A DNA stretch of 64,000 bases from Kitasatospora sp. GAS204B. GTDB taxonomy: Bacteria; Actinomycetota; Actinomycetes; Streptomycetales; Streptomycetaceae. Positions 50,800 to 60,330 of this stretch are shown here, in pieces. The DNA lies in NCBI RefSeq assembly GCF_029892155.1, contig NZ_JARZAG010000021.1, positions 104,167-168,166 of the forward strand, written 5' to 3'. Below the pieces are notes generated by a model. That model was given only the letters and a program-made list of their open reading frames with translations. It did not search any database and was not told the DNA's origin. The translations under genes were made by a program, and so were the position numbers. Within the stretch, counting starts at the first letter, position 1. Every line of letters starts with the position of its first letter.

Positions 50800-51178
50800 G
50801 CCACGTTCAGCCAGGATGGTTCACGTGCGGAAGAGGGCACTGGAAGGGCAGCGGCGCTGGTAGCGGCAACATCTGGCACGCCTGGTGGAACCAGGGCCAG
50901 CCGTGGGCAGGTGCGCAGGACCTCGGCGGGAACATCGCCGCGAACTGGCCAGGCATCAGCCGAGCGCGCAGGGACCCCGATCCACCGGTGAACGCCCGGG
51001 GCCGGCACCGCAGACGCAGTACCGGCCCCGGGCCGGTGGGCCGGCCGGTGGTGCCTGCCCCGATCTCGCTGCCGGTCAGCGGCGGGCTTTCCCGAACGCC
51101 GCGGCTGCCGTCCTGGCTCCGGGTGGCTCGTGGACCAAGTACGACCTCACCGGCGTCGGCGCAGCAGCCAACATCTAG
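50800..51178 (+). pseudogene. Remnant of a beta-propeller lectin-like gene
   Basis: One frame reads GNIWHAWWNQGQPWAGAQDL, then GGNIAANWPG (about 50866-50960), the repeat pattern of PLL/tectonin-type beta-propellers. The frame is then lost. Another frame later reads GGSWTKYDLTGVGAA and stops at 51178. No start or full domain survives. I regard it as gene debris; confidence is limited. Confidence 0.4.
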
Positions 51179-51317
51179 CCTGCTCGTTCAACCGGGGCCG
51201 GACCGGATCGTGGGTGGCAACGTGAAAGTGCCTTCTGAACTGGGAAGATGAGGCTTATCAAAGGTCTCCGTCGTACCAGCAGGAAGATAACTGTGAACCG
51301 GTAGCCGCACTGAACGG

Positions 51318-52022
51318 TCAGCGACCCAATCGGGCCGCGAGACCGTCGAGCACGCAGTCCAGGCCGAACGTGAACTCGACGTCGGGGTCGAGTTCCTCGC
51401 CTTCGAGGACGCGGCGGGCGAGCATCGGGTGCTCGCCCGCCGCGAGGACCTCGCTGATATAGGGGCCGACGCTGCGCTGCCACTGCTCCTCGGTCAGGCC
51501 GGTGCGCTGCTCGGCGCGCCGAGCAGCCTGCTGTGTGGCCACCGAGCCGAGCACGTACGCGCGCACGGCTCCGAGCGCCTGTGAGGCCAGGGTGATGTCG
51601 GGCGTGAGCGCGACGGCGGCACGCAGCGCGGATTCGGACCGTCGCAACGAGTTGGGGCCGAGTGAGGGCCGGCCTGCCAGTTCTCCAGCCAACCAGGGGT
51701 GCCGCAGCAGGGTCGCGCGCTGGGCGTGCGCGACCGCGGCCAGGTCGGCGCGCCAGTCCCGCGTGGGCTCGGGGAGCGGGTCCTCGCCCTGCGCCGCGTC
51801 GACCATCAGGTCCATCAGTTCGTCGCGGTTGGTGATGTAGCGGTAGAGGGTGGCCGTCCCGGAGCCGAGGTCGCCCGCGACCCGGCGCATCGAGACCGCG
51901 GCCAGGCCCTCCGCGTCGGCGACGGCCAGCGCGGCGGCCACGTACTGGTCCACTCCCGGTGCGCGTCGGGCCGGTTCGGGGCGAGGCCTGGTCCACACCG
52001 ACCAGGGAGCGGGTTCGGTCAT
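51318..52022 (-). CDS. TetR-family transcriptional regulator
   Basis: This encodes 234 residues from ATG 52022, with AGAAGAGGAAG upstream. The DNA-binding domain is AALAVADAEGLAAVSMRRVAGDLGSGTATLYRYITNRDELMDLMVDAA (about residues 30-77). The rest resembles the TetR_C_1 (TetR/TipAS-like tetracycline repressor) ligand domain: TLLRHPWLAGELAGRPSLGPNSLRRSESALRA and GEELDPDVEFTFGLDCVLDGLAARLG. Regulators of this group usually govern a divergent resistance or monooxygenase gene. Here a flavin monooxygenase starts 55 bases away. Confidence 0.9.
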   Translation of the reverse strand: MTEPAPWSVWTRPRPEPARRAPGVDQYVAAALAVADAEGLAAVSMRRVAGDLGSGTATLYRYITNRDELMDLMVDAAQGEDPLPEPTRDWRADLAAVAHAQRATLLRHPWLAGELAGRPSLGPNSLRRSESALRAAVALTPDITLASQALGAVRAYVLGSVATQQAARRAEQRTGLTEEQWQRSVGPYISEVLAAGEHPMLARRVLEGEELDPDVEFTFGLDCVLDGLAARLGR

Positions 52023-52077
52023 CGGGTGCTTCCTCTTCTCGTTGACCGGCATTCTAGCTTCTGGCTACGGTGTATCC

Positions 52078-53664
52078 ATGACAGAAACAGCGTATCTGGA
52101 AGTGCCGGTCCTCGTGGTCGGGGGCGGCAGCGTCGGGCTGCTCACTGCGGCGTTGCTCGCCCACCACGGCGTCTCCGCGGTGCTCGTCGAACGCCGCCCG
52201 GGGCCGTCGGTCCACCCGCGCGCCACCGGCATCGGGCCCCGGACGGTCGAGATCCTGCGTGAACTCGGGCTGGACACCGCCGTCGACGCTGTCGCTGTCG
52301 ACCTGCGGGGTGCCACGGCCAAGGCGGTGGCGCGGACCGTCGTCGAGATGGGCGCGGGCGATGTCGTGACCGTGCCCATGCCGATCCCGTCCGCCACCGA
52401 GCTGGACACGACGCCGTTCAGGCTGCGTGGCGTCTGCTCACAGGACCGCCTTGACGCCGTGGTGGCGGCCGACTTGGCGCGCCGCGGAGCGGATGTGCGC
52501 TGGTCGACCCGCCTGGTCGGCATCGCGCAGGACGCCGACGGGGTCGACGTCGAGCTGGAGGGGCCCGATGGTCGCTACTCGCTGCGCTGCGCGCGCGTGG
52601 TGGCCGCGGACGGCACGCACAGCGCCGTGCGGGCCGCGCTCGGCGTGGGCACCTCCGGGGCGGGCGACCTGGGCAAGTCGAAGATCAACATCCTGTTCCG
52701 CGCCGACCTCCGACCCCACCTGCGGGGGATGTCCTTCGGCACCTGCACGATCACCACGCCGGAGGCACCCGGCCTGCTGGTGACCGTGGACGGAGCGACC
52801 ACCTGGGTCTTCCACGTCACCTGCGACGTGGACGGGGGCGAGCACCCCGAGGACTTCACGGACGAACGCTGCGTCGCGGTCGTCCGCGCGGCGGTCGGCG
52901 ATCCCGACCTCGACGTCGAGGTGCGCAGCGTGCTGCCGTGGCGGCCCCGGAGCGCCCTGGCCGACCGCTTCGCCGTCGGCCGCGTGTTCCTGGTCGGCGA
53001 CGCCGCCCACACCGTGGCACCGCTGGGTGCGTTCGGCCTCAACACCGGCGTCGCCGACGCCCACAACCTGGCGTGGAAGCTGGCCGCCGTCCACCACGGC
53101 GAGGCGGGCGCCGGCCTGCTCGACAGCTACGCGCAGGAGCGCGAGCCGGTCGCCGCGGCGACGTTGGACCAGGCGATGCGCAGGTTCGCCGACCCGGCGC
53201 TGCACTGGGGGCGTGGACCCGAGGCCGACGCCGCCAGGGCTGCCGCGGGGGTGTGGGCGGCGCCGGTCGTGCACCTCGGCCAGCGGTACGACTCGGCCGC
53301 CGTCGTCGATCCGCGGCCGGAACTCCCGTCCACGGTCGACCTGGTGGCGGCGCTGGACGGGTCGCCGGGTTCACGGGTGCCCCACGCGTGGGTCGACGGG
53401 GTCTCCACGCTCGACCTGGTCGCGTCCCGGTGGACCCTGCTGGTGGGCGCCGCGGGCGACCGGTGGCTCGCCGACGCGGCGCACGTCGGCCTACCGGCAC
53501 ACCGGGTCTGCGCACCTTGGCTGTCCGACGACGGAGCCCTGCTCGTGCGACCGGACGCGATCGTCGCGATGCGGGTCACGGCGCAGGTCCCGGATCCGGC
53601 GCGGTTCCTCGCCGACGTCCTGGACCAGCTACTGGCCAGGCCGGTCGCGGTGCCGAGCGCCTGA
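52078..53664 (+). CDS. FAD-dependent aromatic monooxygenase (group A)
   Basis: This encodes 528 residues from ATG 52078. The three flavoprotein hydroxylase motifs are complete: LVVGGGSVGLLTAALLAHHG at the start, DG motif RVVAADGTHSAVRAALG, and VFLVGDAAHTVAPLGAFGLNTGVADAHNLAWKLAAV. The C-terminal thioredoxin-like domain is present (WTLLVGAAGDRWL). Such enzymes hydroxylate phenols, anthracycline-like polyketides, or tetracyclines and rifamycins, using NAD(P)H and O2. The divergent TetR_C_1 regulator suggests induction by the substrate, so it may detoxify an aromatic antibiotic. Confidence 0.9.
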   Translation: MTETAYLEVPVLVVGGGSVGLLTAALLAHHGVSAVLVERRPGPSVHPRATGIGPRTVEILRELGLDTAVDAVAVDLRGATAKAVARTVVEMGAGDVVTVPMPIPSATELDTTPFRLRGVCSQDRLDAVVAADLARRGADVRWSTRLVGIAQDADGVDVELEGPDGRYSLRCARVVAADGTHSAVRAALGVGTSGAGDLGKSKINILFRADLRPHLRGMSFGTCTITTPEAPGLLVTVDGATTWVFHVTCDVDGGEHPEDFTDERCVAVVRAAVGDPDLDVEVRSVLPWRPRSALADRFAVGRVFLVGDAAHTVAPLGAFGLNTGVADAHNLAWKLAAVHHGEAGAGLLDSYAQEREPVAAATLDQAMRRFADPALHWGRGPEADAARAAAGVWAAPVVHLGQRYDSAAVVDPRPELPSTVDLVAALDGSPGSRVPHAWVDGVSTLDLVASRWTLLVGAAGDRWLADAAHVGLPAHRVCAPWLSDDGALLVRPDAIVAMRVTAQVPDPARFLADVLDQLLARPVAVPSA

Positions 53665-54048
53665 CCGGGGGTGAGGCGCCCCCGTCACAACCACAGCTTG
53701 GCCGTGCTGACCTCGAAGTTCGAGGAGTACGCGCGTACTTCCCGTTCGACGACCCGACCGCCGCCCGGATGTCCGCGGATATGCAGGAATTGCTGACATC
53801 GACGTGCGGGCCACTGACGGCTGACCCGGTACCACGGCAGATCGCCCTGTCCACGAGTACGAGTGCTGGCCAGGTCACCGCCCGATCCCGGCGCCCTTCC
53901 AAGGAGACGGAGCTGCTCGTGCGCAGACACCGGAGCTGCTCGTGCGCAGGCACGAGAACGCGGTGCTGCGCCGGGGACCGGGGTCCGACCTGCCTCCGTG
54001 CAGGCAGGTCGGCCCCCCGTCTCACACCTGCGGGGCGGGGCGCGTCAT
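53665..54048. repeat. Intergenic region with a 23-bp tandem duplication
   Basis: This 384-base gap between convergent genes contains two adjacent 23-base copies (53908-53930 and 53931-53953) that differ by one base and share GGAGCTGCTCGTGCGCAG. One frame reads VRAYFPFDDPTAARMSADMQELL, which may be a gene remnant. I see no complete gene. Confidence 0.5.
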
Positions 54049-55887
54049 TCAGCGGGGGTGGACCTCGAGGAAAGCGCGGACCGCGGACTCCAGGGCGCCC
54101 TCGATCCAGGCCGGCTTCAGGCTGGTGTGCTCGCCCGCGAAGTGCACCCGGCCCTCCACCGTGCGGGTGGCGGGGTGCAGTTCGTGCAGCTGGCCCGGGG
54201 TGAAGATGACCGCCTCGCCGAGCGCGTAGCGGGCCCTGGCCCAGGACTGGCTGACGCCCACACCGGCGTACGAGGCGCGGACGACCGGGCCGAACAGCCG
54301 CTCCATGTCGTCCAGGGCGAACGCGACCCGCTCGCCCTCGGTGAGGGAGTCCCAGCGGAACGCGTCGTCGGACCAACTGTACGAAGCCAGCACCACGCCG
54401 CCCGGCGATCCGGCCGGGGCGTGCGAGGGCAGGTAGGTGTTGCGGCTCGGGCTGTCGGAGGTGCAGCCCGCGCCGGTGAAGCCGTTCGGGCCCTGCTCCC
54501 AGAAGCGGGTCTTGAACTCCAGCAGCACCTTGGTGGCGGAGTCGTAGTGCAGCTCGTTGACGGCCCGGCGCTTGGGGTAGGACATCAGCGGTTCGACGGT
54601 GCAGAAGCGCAGTGCGCTGAACGGGATGGTGACGATCGCGTAGTCGCCCTCGAAGCACTCGGCGGGCTGGATCGGTGCGCCGTCGCAGGAGTTCTCGGTG
54701 CCGCTCTCGGCGGTGGTCTCGATGCGGACTCCGCTGTCGCTCTGGACGAGGCGGGTCATCCGCCGGCCCATCCGGATGTCGTTCCTGAGCGGCGCGGCCA
54801 GAGCCTCGGTCAGGACGTCGAAGCCGCCGACCAGTTCCCAGTAGCGGTCGGTCGGCGTGATCGCCGCGTGGTCCATCAGGGTCGGGATGAGGGAGTAGTG
54901 GAGCCGGGAGGTGAGGTTCTCCAGGGTGCCCGCCGCCTGGATCTGCGCCAGGTCCCAGCCGGCCTCCTCGACCAGGTAGCGGTGGGTGGAGTAGTCGTCG
55001 TACTTCTGGAAGATGGTCGCCCAGGCGTCGATCTGGTCGTTGATGCTCGCGTCGCCGGAGACGGTCACCGGCTTGAGCGCCTCGTTGAGCGCGTCCGCCA
55101 TGACGGTGCCGGCGCTCGCGCCGAACGTGCCGTTCACCCGCTGCGGCGTGGCTGCGTAGGCGGCCCGGGTGGTGGTGAGTCCGTTGACGCGGATCAGCCG
55201 CTTCCCGCCGGACGCCGGGGGCGTGAAGGTGTGGTCGTCGGGGCCGTTGGTCCAGGTCTCGCCGGTGAAGGCCCGGTAGGTGACCGGCGGTATGGTGCCG
55301 GTGGGTTGGGCGCCCGGTGCCACGTCGGCGTTGTAGAAGAGCTGGCGCTTGAGCCCGAGCTTGTCCGCGAGCGCGCGGACCAGCGGGTGGAAGTCCGGCA
55401 GCCGCATCGCGCCGGCCTCGGCGTAGAGGGCCTTGTCCTTGAAGTTGCGGAAGGTCTTCACCCGGCCGCCCACCCGGCTCTCGTTGGCCTCGATGACGAC
55501 CACCTCGTGCCCGGCCCGCTTCAGGAGCGTGGCGGCGGTCAGTCCGGCCACCCCGGCGCCGACTATCAGGATCTTCTTGCGCGCTGCTCGAGGCGGGAGT
55601 TGGCCGTCGATCAGGATCCGCAGGTACTGCAGTTTCAGGTCCTCGTCCTTGTCGCCGACCAGCAGGAGCTTGCGGGCCAGGTCCCGGCTGACCGCCGGGT
55701 CGATCCCGTGGGACGGGTTGGAAATCGGCGGGTTGATGGACGGGCTCCCGGTGAAGCCGGTGGCTCCCGCCACGGCGGCTCCCGCGACCGCGGCCCCCGC
55801 GACGGCCGAGCCGAGGAAGCTGCGCCGGGCGACAGCGGTCGGGCCACTCTCAGGTGAATCGCTGCTCTTGGTGGGCGAGTTCGGCAT
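54049..55887 (-). CDS. Tat-exported flavin amine oxidase (L-amino acid oxidase type)
   Basis: This encodes 612 residues from ATG 55887, with CAGGAG upstream. A Tat motif (TAVARRSFLGSAVAG) is followed by an AVAGA repeat. The FAD motif is KILIVGAGVAGLTAATLLKRAGHEVVVIEA, with ESRVGGRVKTF next. The substrate domain contains YAEAGAMRLPDFHPLVRAL, with the Arg that grips the carboxylate, and YWELVGGFDVL. The flavin-end motif is VHFAGEHTSLKPAWIEGALESAVRAFLE. It should oxidise an L-amino acid to keto acid, ammonia and H2O2 outside the membrane. Length and layout match Streptomyces L-amino acid oxidases. Substrate preference cannot be read. Confidence 0.88.
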   Translation of the reverse strand: MPNSPTKSSDSPESGPTAVARRSFLGSAVAGAAVAGAAVAGATGFTGSPSINPPISNPSHGIDPAVSRDLARKLLLVGDKDEDLKLQYLRILIDGQLPPRAARKKILIVGAGVAGLTAATLLKRAGHEVVVIEANESRVGGRVKTFRNFKDKALYAEAGAMRLPDFHPLVRALADKLGLKRQLFYNADVAPGAQPTGTIPPVTYRAFTGETWTNGPDDHTFTPPASGGKRLIRVNGLTTTRAAYAATPQRVNGTFGASAGTVMADALNEALKPVTVSGDASINDQIDAWATIFQKYDDYSTHRYLVEEAGWDLAQIQAAGTLENLTSRLHYSLIPTLMDHAAITPTDRYWELVGGFDVLTEALAAPLRNDIRMGRRMTRLVQSDSGVRIETTAESGTENSCDGAPIQPAECFEGDYAIVTIPFSALRFCTVEPLMSYPKRRAVNELHYDSATKVLLEFKTRFWEQGPNGFTGAGCTSDSPSRNTYLPSHAPAGSPGGVVLASYSWSDDAFRWDSLTEGERVAFALDDMERLFGPVVRASYAGVGVSQSWARARYALGEAVIFTPGQLHELHPATRTVEGRVHFAGEHTSLKPAWIEGALESAVRAFLEVHPR

Positions 55888-56383
55888 ACAAGCTCCTGGG
55901 ACGGAATGAACATTTCGTCGGACGAGATCAAACCCCATCGAATTGATTCGGGCACGTGCCAACCCATCGGTTCACCCGAACGGATGAAGAAACCCGATTC
56001 CCGCCTCGGTTTGCCCCTCCCCGTGACAGACGCTCAGACGGACACGCCATCCACGCGTCGTCCGGGAGCGCAAGCAGCCCTCGCTCTGCCTTGTGCGAGA
56101 ACTGTGTTTCCAGGCCTGGCGTTTGCCATTCCACGCCTCGGGTAGCTCTTGTCGGGAACGCGATGCCCGCCGCACTCGCCCGTCCCGAAGGGAATCATCT
56201 GGCGGCCTTCCCTCAGCACCACGCGCCGCCGGCTCGTCCGCCGCGAGCGAGACGCAGCGACCGCCCTTGAAGACCAGCGGTTCCACTACCGTGGGCGGGG
56301 GCACGGCAGTTCGAGGTCGCGCACGGCGAGCGCCCTGGCGGCGACGGGTTCGTCACGGCCGGCCCCCGTGGGTGGTGCGCTGG
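55888..56383. other. 496-base intergenic gap
   Basis: Between the amine oxidase start and the Nramp gene end I find no convincing gene, RNA or strong hairpin. It must contain the amine oxidase promoter. Short open frames here lack ribosome binding sites and family motifs. Confidence 0.5.
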
Positions 56384-58156
56384 TCACGTTCCGCCGAGGC
56401 GGATGGCTTTGACCAGCAGCAGAATGGCGGCGAGGACGAGGTAGCCGCGCAGGGCGAGCATGCCGAGGCGTAGTCCGGGCGACCATCGGACGGGCTTGAG
56501 CAGGGCAAGCGGGGGCATGCGCCAGGCGAGCTTCTCGGCCGCCGGCATCGTGGGCGCCGGAGCGCGGGCCGGGGCGCCGGAACGCCTGCGGGCGATCCGC
56601 AGGCCGCCGGCCGCCGAGATGAGTGCGACGACCAGGGCGCCGGCGAGCCAGCGGGTCAGTGCCTTGACGTCGATGTGGGGGAAGAGGGTTGCGGTCATCA
56701 GGGTGGCGGAGAGCAGTAGCAGGACCGCGATGATGAGGGTGGCGATGAGGTTGAGCCAGCGGGGGTTGACCCAGGGGCCCAGGACCTCGCGGTCGTTGCA
56801 GAGCAGGAGCAGGAAGACGCTGGCGGAGGGGAGGAGGAGTCCGGCGAGGGCCTGGACGGCTTCGGTGATGATGCCGAGCGGTGCGCCGGGGATGAGGACG
56901 ATGCCGGCGGCGAGCAGCACCATCAGGCTGTAGGAGGCGTAGAACTTCTTCGCTTCGCCGAAGCCGCGGTGCAGGGAGTGCCGCAGGTTGAAGACGTCGC
57001 CGAAGGCGTAACTGGTGGCGAGGGTGACGGCGGCGGCGCCGATGATGCTGGCGTCCATGAGGACGATGGCGAACATGACGCCGAGCGTGCGGCTGTGCTG
57101 TCCGAGGGCGTTGGCCACACCGGCGGCGTCCGTGAAGTTGCCCGCGAAGCTCGTGCCGCGGGCGGCGAAGTCGGCGATCATGACGAGGGCGGCCGCTCCG
57201 ACGACGACCACGACCGAGCCGATGACGGTGTCGGCGCGTTCGTAGCCGATGAAGCGCGGGGTGATGCGCTTGTCGATGACGTTGGACTGCTGGAAGAAGA
57301 GTTGCCAGGGCGCCACGGTGGTGCCGACGATCGCGATGATCAGCAGGACCGCGTCGCTCGTGATGCCGCCCTGGATGCCGGGGACGACGAAGTGGTAGGC
57401 GGCCTGGCCCCACTGGGGCCCGGACATCAGGGTGAGCGGGATGAGCAGGAGGCTGACCGCGATCAGGGCGAACATGGCGCGTTCCCAACGGCGGAAGGAG
57501 CCGCTGGCGGTGACGGCGATCAGCAGCAGGGCGGACAGGGGGACCACCCAGTACTTGGAGGCGCCGAGGTACCCGGCGGCCAGCGAGATGCCGATGAACT
57601 CGGTGACGATGGTGAGGAAGTTGAGGACGAAGAGGTCGCCGACGCTGAACCAGCCCCAGAACCTGCCGAAGCGTTCGTTGATCAGACGGGCGTGGCCGAC
57701 GCCGGTGACGGCGCCGAGGCGGACCACCATCTCCTGATTGACGATCAGGACCGGGATGAGCAGCAGCAGGACCCAGAGCAGGGAGTAGCCGTAGTTCTGA
57801 CCGGCTTGGGCGTAGGTGGCGACACCGCCGGCGTCGTTGTCGCCGACCATCACGATGATGCCGGGGCCGACGATGGCCAGCAGGGTGAGCAGACGGGTCT
57901 TGAAGCCCGGGCGTTCCTCGGCGTGATCCCTGGGGATCCGGCCGAACGCGCCTTCGATGTCCCCGAGATGAGCCTCGTCCAGGACGGCGCTGGGCCGCGC
58001 TGCGGCCGGCGGTTCAGGCGGCGGTTCAGGCGGCGAGGTGGGCCTGGCCGGCGATGTGGCCTTGGGTGGTACGGGCACGGGCGGCACCGACGGTGCCGGG
58101 GTGGGCGGGGGTGCGGGGCGGGCGTTGTCGTCCGGGGGATTCTGAGGGGTCGTCAT
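56384..58156 (-). CDS. Nramp-like divalent metal transporter
   Basis: This encodes 590 residues. A Pro-rich cytoplasmic lead of about 60 residues is followed by at least eleven membrane helices of the Nramp (LeuT-like) fold. Helix 1 carries GPGIIVMVGDNDAGGVATYAQAG, where canonical Nramp has D-P-G-N. Helix 6, usually A-x-x-M-P-H, reads VGTTVAPWQLFFQQS, without the Met-Pro-His. Both metal-site motifs thus differ from Mn/Fe transporters, and Mg2+ or another ion is possible. The start overlaps the MgtE-like gene stop (ATGA), so the two proteins are made together and may form one system. Confidence 0.85.
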   Translation of the reverse strand: MTTPQNPPDDNARPAPPPTPAPSVPPVPVPPKATSPARPTSPPEPPPEPPAAARPSAVLDEAHLGDIEGAFGRIPRDHAEERPGFKTRLLTLLAIVGPGIIVMVGDNDAGGVATYAQAGQNYGYSLLWVLLLLIPVLIVNQEMVVRLGAVTGVGHARLINERFGRFWGWFSVGDLFVLNFLTIVTEFIGISLAAGYLGASKYWVVPLSALLLIAVTASGSFRRWERAMFALIAVSLLLIPLTLMSGPQWGQAAYHFVVPGIQGGITSDAVLLIIAIVGTTVAPWQLFFQQSNVIDKRITPRFIGYERADTVIGSVVVVVGAAALVMIADFAARGTSFAGNFTDAAGVANALGQHSRTLGVMFAIVLMDASIIGAAAVTLATSYAFGDVFNLRHSLHRGFGEAKKFYASYSLMVLLAAGIVLIPGAPLGIITEAVQALAGLLLPSASVFLLLLCNDREVLGPWVNPRWLNLIATLIIAVLLLLSATLMTATLFPHIDVKALTRWLAGALVVALISAAGGLRIARRRSGAPARAPAPTMPAAEKLAWRMPPLALLKPVRWSPGLRLGMLALRGYLVLAAILLLVKAIRLGGT

Positions 58157-59454
58157 CCGCCGAGATCCGTTGGGTTCGTGGGCTCACGCGGCGTGTCGTC
58201 CTCGGTGCGGCGACCCGGGTACGGGGCGGGCTCGCGGCGGCGCCAGTCCTCCGGGATCACCGTCTCCAGGATGTCGTCGACGGTGATGACGCCGAGGATC
58301 TGGTCATGGTGGTCGACGACGGGCACGCTGAGGAGGTTGTAGTCGGTCATCAGCAGGGCGACGTCCTCGACGTCCGTGTCCGGGAGCACCCGCACCGGTT
58401 CGGTGGCCATGACCTGCTCCATCAGGGCGTCCGGATCGGCCTGCAGCAGCGCCACCAGGGTCGCGGTGCCGATCAGCCGGTTCTTGTCGCGGACCACGTG
58501 GACGATGGTGAGGGCCTCGGGCTGCAGGGTCCGGGCCGCGCTGACGAGGCGCAGCACCTCGGCGACGGTGGCGCCAGGCGCGGTGGTGAGGATGTCCAGG
58601 GCCATCAGGCCGCCGGCGCTGGAGGGGTTGAAGCCCATCAGTGTCAGGACCTTGGTGCGCTGGCCGGCCGGCAGGGCGTCGAGCACCGGCTGGCGGCGGT
58701 TCTGCGGCAGGTCGTTGATCGCGTCGGCGGCGTCGTCCGCGCGCATCCTGCCCAGTACCTCGGCGATCTCGCCGTCGCTCTTCTGGGCGAGCAGGCGGGT
58801 CTGCGAGTCGGGCTCCAACTCCTCGAAGACGTCCGCCTCCAGTTCCGGATCGGCGTGGACGGTCTGCAGGATCTCGTGCGACTCGGTGCGGTTGGCCTCC
58901 TCCAGCAGGTCCGCCAGGTCGGCCGGTTTGAGCTTGCCCAGGCGCCCGAACGGCCCCCGCGCACGCGCCGACTGGACATGGCCGATGAGCGGCTCGAAGG
59001 ACTTCCAGTCCCGCCACTGCGGATGGGCCTCGCCCGCCAGGAAGCCGAACACGCGGGGATGGCGCGGGTGGGTGTCCAGGCGGTCGACCACCCAGCCGTC
59101 CGGACGCCGGCGCAGCTCCAGGTCGTGGGCGCGGACGAGTTCGACGTCGGCGACGTCGATCACGCGGTGCCCCAGCACGTCGGCGCGCAGCAGGACCTCG
59201 CCTTCGCGCCGTTCGAAGGGCCGCAGGTCCACGACCTCGCTGGTCAGCCGGATCTGTTCGCCGTCGAAGTCCGCGACCTGCTCGATGGGCAGGAAGACCT
59301 CGCGCTTGCCGATCTGCACGACCAGGCCGGTGGCCAAGGGGTAGTCGCGCCCGCGCAGACGGACGATCACATCGGACAGGCGGCCCACGACCGCGCCATC
59401 ACGCCCCACCAGCGGGCGGCGCAACAGCTGGGAAAGCGACACGACACGGTCCAC
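58153..59454 (-). CDS. Soluble MgtE-like protein: PRC barrel, MgtE_N domain and CBS pair
   Basis: This encodes 433 residues. Residues 1-90 form a PRC-barrel-like unit (LLRRPLVGRDGAVVGRLSDVIV). MgtE_N superhelical repeats follow (KLKPADLADLLEEANRTESHEIL, GRMRADDAADAINDLPQNRR). Two CBS domains complete it (MALDILTTAPGATVAEVLRLVSA, then VMATEPVRVLPDTDVEDVALLMTDYNLLSVPVVDH). It is the cytoplasmic, Mg2+-sensing part of MgtE without the membrane channel. It is coupled to the Nramp-like transporter and probably gates or senses for it. Confidence 0.88.
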   Translation of the reverse strand: MDRVVSLSQLLRRPLVGRDGAVVGRLSDVIVRLRGRDYPLATGLVVQIGKREVFLPIEQVADFDGEQIRLTSEVVDLRPFERREGEVLLRADVLGHRVIDVADVELVRAHDLELRRRPDGWVVDRLDTHPRHPRVFGFLAGEAHPQWRDWKSFEPLIGHVQSARARGPFGRLGKLKPADLADLLEEANRTESHEILQTVHADPELEADVFEELEPDSQTRLLAQKSDGEIAEVLGRMRADDAADAINDLPQNRRQPVLDALPAGQRTKVLTLMGFNPSSAGGLMALDILTTAPGATVAEVLRLVSAARTLQPEALTIVHVVRDKNRLIGTATLVALLQADPDALMEQVMATEPVRVLPDTDVEDVALLMTDYNLLSVPVVDHHDQILGVITVDDILETVIPEDWRRREPAPYPGRRTEDDTPREPTNPTDLGG

Positions 59455-60330
59455 GCCACGACGCTAGTCCGGTTGTGGCGACGGCCCGTGGGACGCACCG
59501 TCGTGGGGCGGTACCCGGCTCGAATGGCGCAACGCGTATTCACCCGGCCGGGGCAGGCCGTGCGGACGTCAGGAGCGTGGCACCCCGCTGCGTTGGTGGG
59601 CTTGCTCGACGAGCTCTCGGGCCAGGCCGCCGGTCAGGTCGAGCTGGCGTTCGAGCCGGCCGGTGTCGTGCCCGTGGGTGGCGAACACCCAGGCGGTGTA
59701 GAGGCGGTTCATGGAGGGGTGGTCGCCGCAACAACGACTGGCGGTAGGAGCAAGTGAGGCGGCCGTCGACCTGAAGAGCCAGTGGCTGATCTGGTGGGAG
59801 AGCGGGCCCGAGCCCGCCAACTCGTGCAGCCCAGTGGCGGGCACGCCGTCCAGCGCTGATGCGTGCCCGCCGAGCGGGGTTCGCGGTGAGGTGATCTCGT
59901 CAGTGGCTGACGCTCCAGCGAGACATGCGACGAGCTGAGGACGATGCGGAACGACGAACGCCCGCACCTGGCCGAAGGCCTGGACCGGGCGCCGATTCAC
60001 GGTGCCCGGTCTCCGAGCCCGGCGGGCAAAGAGTGTGTCCGAGACGCAGACCGTGAGCCGACGGCGGTCGGGGGTGCTCCAGGCTCCAGACCACGCGCAG
60101 GTCGCGGTTGCCGGCTGCCGGCTGCCCGGGCAACTCCCGCGTACACCACAGCGGTCGGCTCCGCCAGCGCTGGTGTCACCGCGGGGCGAAGCGGGCGAAG
60201 CGAGCGAAGCCGAGGTTCGATGGAAGGAACGTACGTCCGCAGCTGCCGCCGACCTGTGCAAAGGCCAGCGGCAGCTGGCGGCGGGTGTCCGGCCCTCAGA
60301 CGATGAGGAGCCGTGGGAAGGAGATGAGCC
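59455..60330. other. Gene-poor 876-base stretch
   Basis: I find no well-supported gene. A 47-codon minus-strand frame at 59569-59712 (NRLYTAWVFATHGHDTGRLE, then RQLDLTGGLARELVEQ) looks protein-like but may be a fragment. The stretch also holds the second copy of a dispersed hairpin and, at its end, the GGAAGGAG binding site of the C39-like gene. Confidence 0.4.
59959..59991. repeat. Dispersed 33-bp hairpin element, copy 2
   Basis: It matches the element at 13877-13909 at 30 of 33 positions, including the central GGCCGAAGGCC and the flanking GAA before and CCGA after. Two stem pairs are broken here, so this copy folds less well. Confidence 0.6.

Noticed and set aside
56384..58156. MntH manganese transporter name
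   Set aside because: The DPGN and MPH metal motifs of MntH are not present, so the name would overstate the evidence.
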